Positions 60,501 to 64,000 of a stretch of 64,000 nt of DNA are shown in pieces; position 1 is the first letter of the stretch; the number at the start of each line of letters is the position of its first letter. Made by a program: the position numbers and the translations under genes. This DNA is from Roridomyces roridus (Eukaryota > Basidiomycota > Agaricomycetes > Agaricales > Mycenaceae). Location of the stretch: NCBI GenBank assembly GCA_029378245.1, contig JARKIF010000012.1:1-64000 (forward strand), read 5' to 3'. The notes beneath the pieces were generated by a model. It searched no databases. It had not been told where the DNA came from and saw nothing but the letters and a program-made list of their open reading frames with translations.

Positions 60501-62170
60501 TCTAAGTCAGCACAACCTTGCAAATGGCGTAGACCCAGCCGCAGAGCTCAAGACCATCGTCGTCCGCATCGAGGTGAGTTGATCATTTTATTTCACTCGC
60601 GGGATATATAATGAGTATCAGGTCACCGACACCGGCTATGGGATCACTAGGAAAGACATGGACGAATGTAACCTGTTTTCCGCCTTCAATCAGACCGAAC
60701 AAGGAAAGCAACAAGGCGGGAAGGGTACGGGGCTTGGTCTAGCGCTAGTGCGGCAGATCGTCAAGCTAAGTGGTGGTCGACTTGGTGTGCGGTCAAAAGC
60801 CGGCGAGGGCAGTACGTTCTGGATCGAGGTCCCCTTTGGCGTCGGCCGTGAAGCATTGGTAGATCCTTTCTGTCCTTCCCGCCAATGCCCGCTAACCGCA
60901 TGAAGGTTCCTCCTGACGCGGAATCCGAGCATTCTTCTACAGACCCCGATCTCACCAAAGTTCGGACTGCAGCTAGAACAAGCGCAGACATCCCGATTTC
61001 CACCCATAGCTTAACGAGAGCGGTCGATACGGTCGCGCTCAATGCCAGCCAGATTACGCCTCCACCGGAAAGGTCTACGTCTGCAATACACAATATCATG
61101 GAGCAGGGTAAGTCAAGACCGCCCTTTTTCTTCAACTCTTGACTCATCCTTCAGGCGGGCGGGTGGAGCTGGCCTTACCAAAGTGCACGGACCCACTAGG
61201 AGCTGGAAGCATTGGATCCTTTACCACCAGTTCCCTCAGCACGCCTTTGGTTCCCCCTCCTCCATTAGACCCTCCAGATGGGTCCTCGTCCACCGTCTCT
61301 GGTCGCGTGACACCCCAACCACTTACGCAACGGCCGACATATCTGCCGATGCCCAGTCCCAAGCGGTTTTCGAGGGACGCGTACCCCACTGCCTCGACCA
61401 ACGCGACGAGTTCCTCCTCAGCATCGTCGTCCCCTCTGGTCATGTTTGATTCAAACTTCCAGGGCATCCCCAGCTCCAATTCCAACCAATCCTTGGTCTT
61501 TGATGCGGGAATGTCCGTCCTGGTCGTTGACGACGACATGATAACGCGCAAGCTCATGCAGCGGATGCTCATTCGCCTCGGATGTGTTGTCGAGACGGCT
61601 GAGAATGGACAAGTTGCGTTGGTGTGTCTGGGCGCTATGGCTACCCCTGCGAGCGAGGGCTCCACGAGCAGCACTAACCGAGGGCCGATCCTTGAACGAC
61701 CGCAGAGTGATGAAAAGTACGACATAGTATTCCTGGGTGAGTATCTCGACATCTAGTGCAGCGCTGGATGACCGAGTTGGTTGTGCAGATAATCAGATGC
61801 CTTTGGTCTCAGGCGTGAACGCAATTTTGAAATTGCGGGAGCAGGGGCGGCAGGACTTTGTCGTTGGTGTCACTGGTGAGTGGACATCATGATAACAGAG
61901 GGTTTACTGACCTTGGGTGCAGGCAACGCGTTACTAGAGGGTAACTCTTGACCAGGTTCTCGTCTTTTCCTTATACTGACCCGTATACAGATCAGGAGGA
62001 GTATATTGCTGCTGGAGTTGACCAGTGCGTGCTGCTCAACTATTCGATGAATATTTCTCTAACTCTTTTGCAGTGTGTTGACAAAGCCTGTGAATGAGCA
62101 GGCCCTACGGAGGATGCTGGTACTTGCGGACACGCGCCGGAAGAGCAAAGCGCAAGGATGCTTTTCGTGA
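57593..62170 (+). CDS. Hybrid histidine kinase with N-terminal multi-pass membrane domain
   Basis: The ATG at 57593 starts [20 protein letters not shown]. About residues 130-300 are membrane segments ([68 protein letters not shown]). The HisKA helix [19 protein letters not shown] precedes the H-box YVFHEVRVPLN. The HATPase has the N box NATKF, G1 DTGYGI, and G2 [12 protein letters not shown] Ser/Pro linker leads to a receiver with [17 protein letters not shown], the phospho-acceptor Asp in DNQMP and Lys in LTKPV; stop at 62170. Over twenty small exons are needed, including a GC-AG intron after VVYDW and a possible AT-AC intron (59502-59549). All catalytic motifs are intact. Expected: phosphorelay to an Hpt protein. 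Confidence 0.87.
59502..59549 (+). other. Candidate AT-AC intron inside the H-box Glu codon
   Basis: The exon ending CAT G (59498-59501) is followed by ATACGTGACC and, 48 nt on, by CCTTAC then AG GTC CGC GTG. Removing 59502-59549 gives CAT GAG GTC CGC GTG, H-E-V-R-V, exactly the H-box. The available GT-AG pair (donor at 59506, acceptor at 59551) shifts the frame. The paralog at 9-11 kb uses an ordinary GT-AG intron here. See findings. Confidence 0.55.
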
Positions 62171-62406
62171 CACTATCGCTTTCATGCTGGATATAAGTTA
62201 TCGTCGGATTATTAGGCTTTCTTTTGGTATTACGGGCATTCGATTTGTATCTCTACTAACATACTGCGCACTACACATACTATACTGCATTCTGGATTGG
62301 GAGGAACAAGAAGAATAAGGCCCAGGTGTTGTTTTTGATCAGTGCTGCCGAGGCGATTCGGATTCGGCCGAGAAAGGCAGCTTGCCCTTATAACCCAACC
62401 ACAACC

Positions 62407-64000
62407 ATGTCGAATGTTCCCCAAGACAAGGACCGGCAGTCACCACCGCCTTCTCCTCCATCGCCAGCGAATTCAGACACAGGTCATTGCAACACTCCGA
62501 TCTCAGCATGCTTCCCAAACTAACAGCCTATCCAGATACCAAGCTGTCGAGAAAGCGCGAACGCGAGGTGTCTCTCGAGCCTGTGACGACGCCCAAAGCA
62601 TCCTCCGTGCGTCCTGCCTACCCTCCCTTTCACTGCCCGTCCTCATGAAACCGAACATTATCTGTTGTTCCCACAGGACAGCGATCCTCTGGCGCGCGAG
62701 TACAAGGACGCTCGGACACCTGCCAAGAAAAACAGGATCCATCTAGACTCCACGGCCGAGGAGGAGGATGGCACCATTACACGCTCTCGATCGCCTTCCC
62801 CGGTTATGCACATCGCCGTCTCACCACCACAAGAAATGAAAATCCGCGTGCGGCAGATAAGCCAGGGCGTGGAAGATATCAGTTGGCAGAACATGCAAAA
62901 CGCGTCCCCAGCAAAGGACGGTGCCACAGCTCCGACTGTCGAGTCTACGGAAATTCAGGTTGATACAGAGGAGGCCGCTACCAGCCGAAGGGACTCGGAC
63001 TCGGAGAGTGGAGAGAAGGAAAAGGGCCTGAAGCGCAAGTTTCTGGAGCGCGGCACGAGTGTGGGGCCTCCCGAGGCTGGCGATGAACCCACGGCTCAAC
63101 CGGAGCCACTCAAACGTCCCCGAGACGACCCAGACAAGGACGAAAATCCTCGTGAGACCAAAAGGCCTTCTCCTCCACCCGAGGTCGATGCTGTTCCGCC
63201 AGCCGCAGTTCCAAAGCCGGTGAGTCTTATCCACAGTATTCTTGGAGCTTAAATTCACTCTTATCAGAGCGGATTTATGGCTTACGCCTCGACAAGCTCT
63301 CCATTCGCCGCTGTCAAGGGCCAAAACCTGTTCGCCTCAAAGAAGACAACCTCGACCCTTCCGTTTGCCACAAGCACCCCTGCAACACCCACGGCTTCTT
63401 CTCCGTTTGCTACTCCGTCGACTGGTGAACCGTCCTCCCCGCCGTCCTCGAAACGGGCAGTTTTTGGTTTATCCTCGTCTCCTTTCGCTGCGGCATCAAA
63501 AGCGAAACAAGACGTTCTAGGTTCTGCCTCCAAGTTTGCTCGTGCGAAATCTCCCCCTCGACGTGGGACACCGACAAATGGCAGTGCATTTTCGGCGTAT
63601 GCAAGCGGAGGTGCGCAAGGTTTCTCGTTGCCCACCTCAAACCGCGTCCGCTCTGGATCTCCCGATGACTCGGGTGCGAGTTCACTCGAACGGGCTACTC
63701 CTGCGCCAGGGACTGGATCTGCTACCAACGGGGACAGCAGCGCGGAAGACGAGCACGACGACAGACCGGCGACCTTTGGTGAAAAACTGCGAGCAGGGAA
63801 AGACGAGGATGAGGAAGGGAAGACTGACGACGAGGACGCGAAGCCTGTGTTGACTGAACAAGAATGTATGTGGTTTCGATTGTTGTTCCCATCCTCGATT
63901 TTAACCATTCTCAGATACCACGGGCGAAGAGGACGAGGAGACTCTTCACCAGGTCCGAGGGAAGTTGTTCTCCCTGATCGATACTCAGTGGAAGGAGCGG
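62407..64000 (+). CDS. RanBP1-domain protein (Yrb2/RanBP3- or Nup2-like), 3' end beyond window
   Basis: The ATG at 62407 gives MSNVPQDKDRQSPPPSPPSP. After short exons the text reads TKLSRKREREVSLEPVTTPK and DSDPLAREYKDARTPAKKNR, a likely nuclear localisation signal (KLSRKRERE). An acidic, Ser-rich region with IQVDTEEAATSRRDSDSESG follows, then an FG-like part: SGFMAYASTSSPFAAVKGQN, LFASKKTTSTLPFATSTP, RAVFGLSSSPFAAASKA. The last bases (FGEKLRAGKDEDEE, TGEEDEETLHQVRGKLFSLI) are the start of a RanBP1 domain. Such proteins are Ran-binding export cofactors. The gene runs off the right edge in the domain's first strand. Confidence 0.82.

Overview
This is a 64-kb piece of a gene-dense fungal nuclear genome, almost certainly a basidiomycete of the Agaricomycetes. 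The genes are broken by many short introns (about 45-60 nt, GT-AG). A KDZ transposase relic, a DUF6534 membrane protein, BCS1-like AAA ATPase fragments, a fungal HNH protein and a many-transmembrane hybrid histidine kinase all fit that group. The order cannot be fixed from sequence alone. All exon models were read by eye from frames, splice motifs and family motifs, so gene ends are firmer than internal junctions.

Layout. 1-2.3 kb: decayed KDZ transposase 3' end next to a BCS1-like gene that loses homology just after its Walker A region. 2.6-8.9 kb: an ACS/Dal5-type MFS transporter, a divergent ThDP enzyme and a secreted M28-like hydrolase, plausibly a small catabolic set. 9.2-15.6 kb: an internally deleted hybrid histidine kinase pseudogene, a RING/coiled-coil protein and a DHA1-type MFS transporter. 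16.1-16.5 kb: a complete non-autonomous DNA transposon (17-bp TIRs, 8-bp target duplication). 18-27 kb: a DUF6534 protein, two divergently placed nitronate monooxygenase paralogs, a second RING/coiled-coil protein and a She3-like coiled-coil protein. 27.3-30.3 kb: a small membrane protein, an HNH gene with an in-frame stop and two tRNA-derived SINE copies. 30.6-38 kb: core genes Rxt3 (Rpd3L histone deacetylase complex), a tail-anchored FHA protein and exocyst Exo70. 38-40.4 kb: a third SINE, a 5'-truncated LINE with its A-tail and a 317-bp inverted-repeat element. 40.6-48.9 kb: a phenol-hydroxylase-type monooxygenase, a frame-conflicted gene, a RhoGAP-like protein, a Ser/Thr/Pro-rich protein, mitochondrial bL21m and a GFA/CENP-V protein. 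49-64 kb: a rhodanese-USP deubiquitinase (Doa4 type), a Snt2-like BAH/PHD protein, the intact hybrid histidine kinase and the start of a RanBP1-domain nucleoporin-like protein.

How the genes relate. The core genes serve chromatin (Rxt3, Snt2), trafficking (Exo70, FHA/Far10-like, Doa4-type USP), signalling (histidine kinase, RhoGAP) and mitochondria (bL21m). Small-molecule enzymes and transporters sit between repeat-rich breaks. The most striking points are a possible U2-type AT-AC intron one codon after the phospho-accepting histidine of the kinase; the kinase's dead paralog, which lost its ATPase domain by one internal deletion; a three-copy tRNA-SINE family; and a MITE with an intact 8-bp target duplication.
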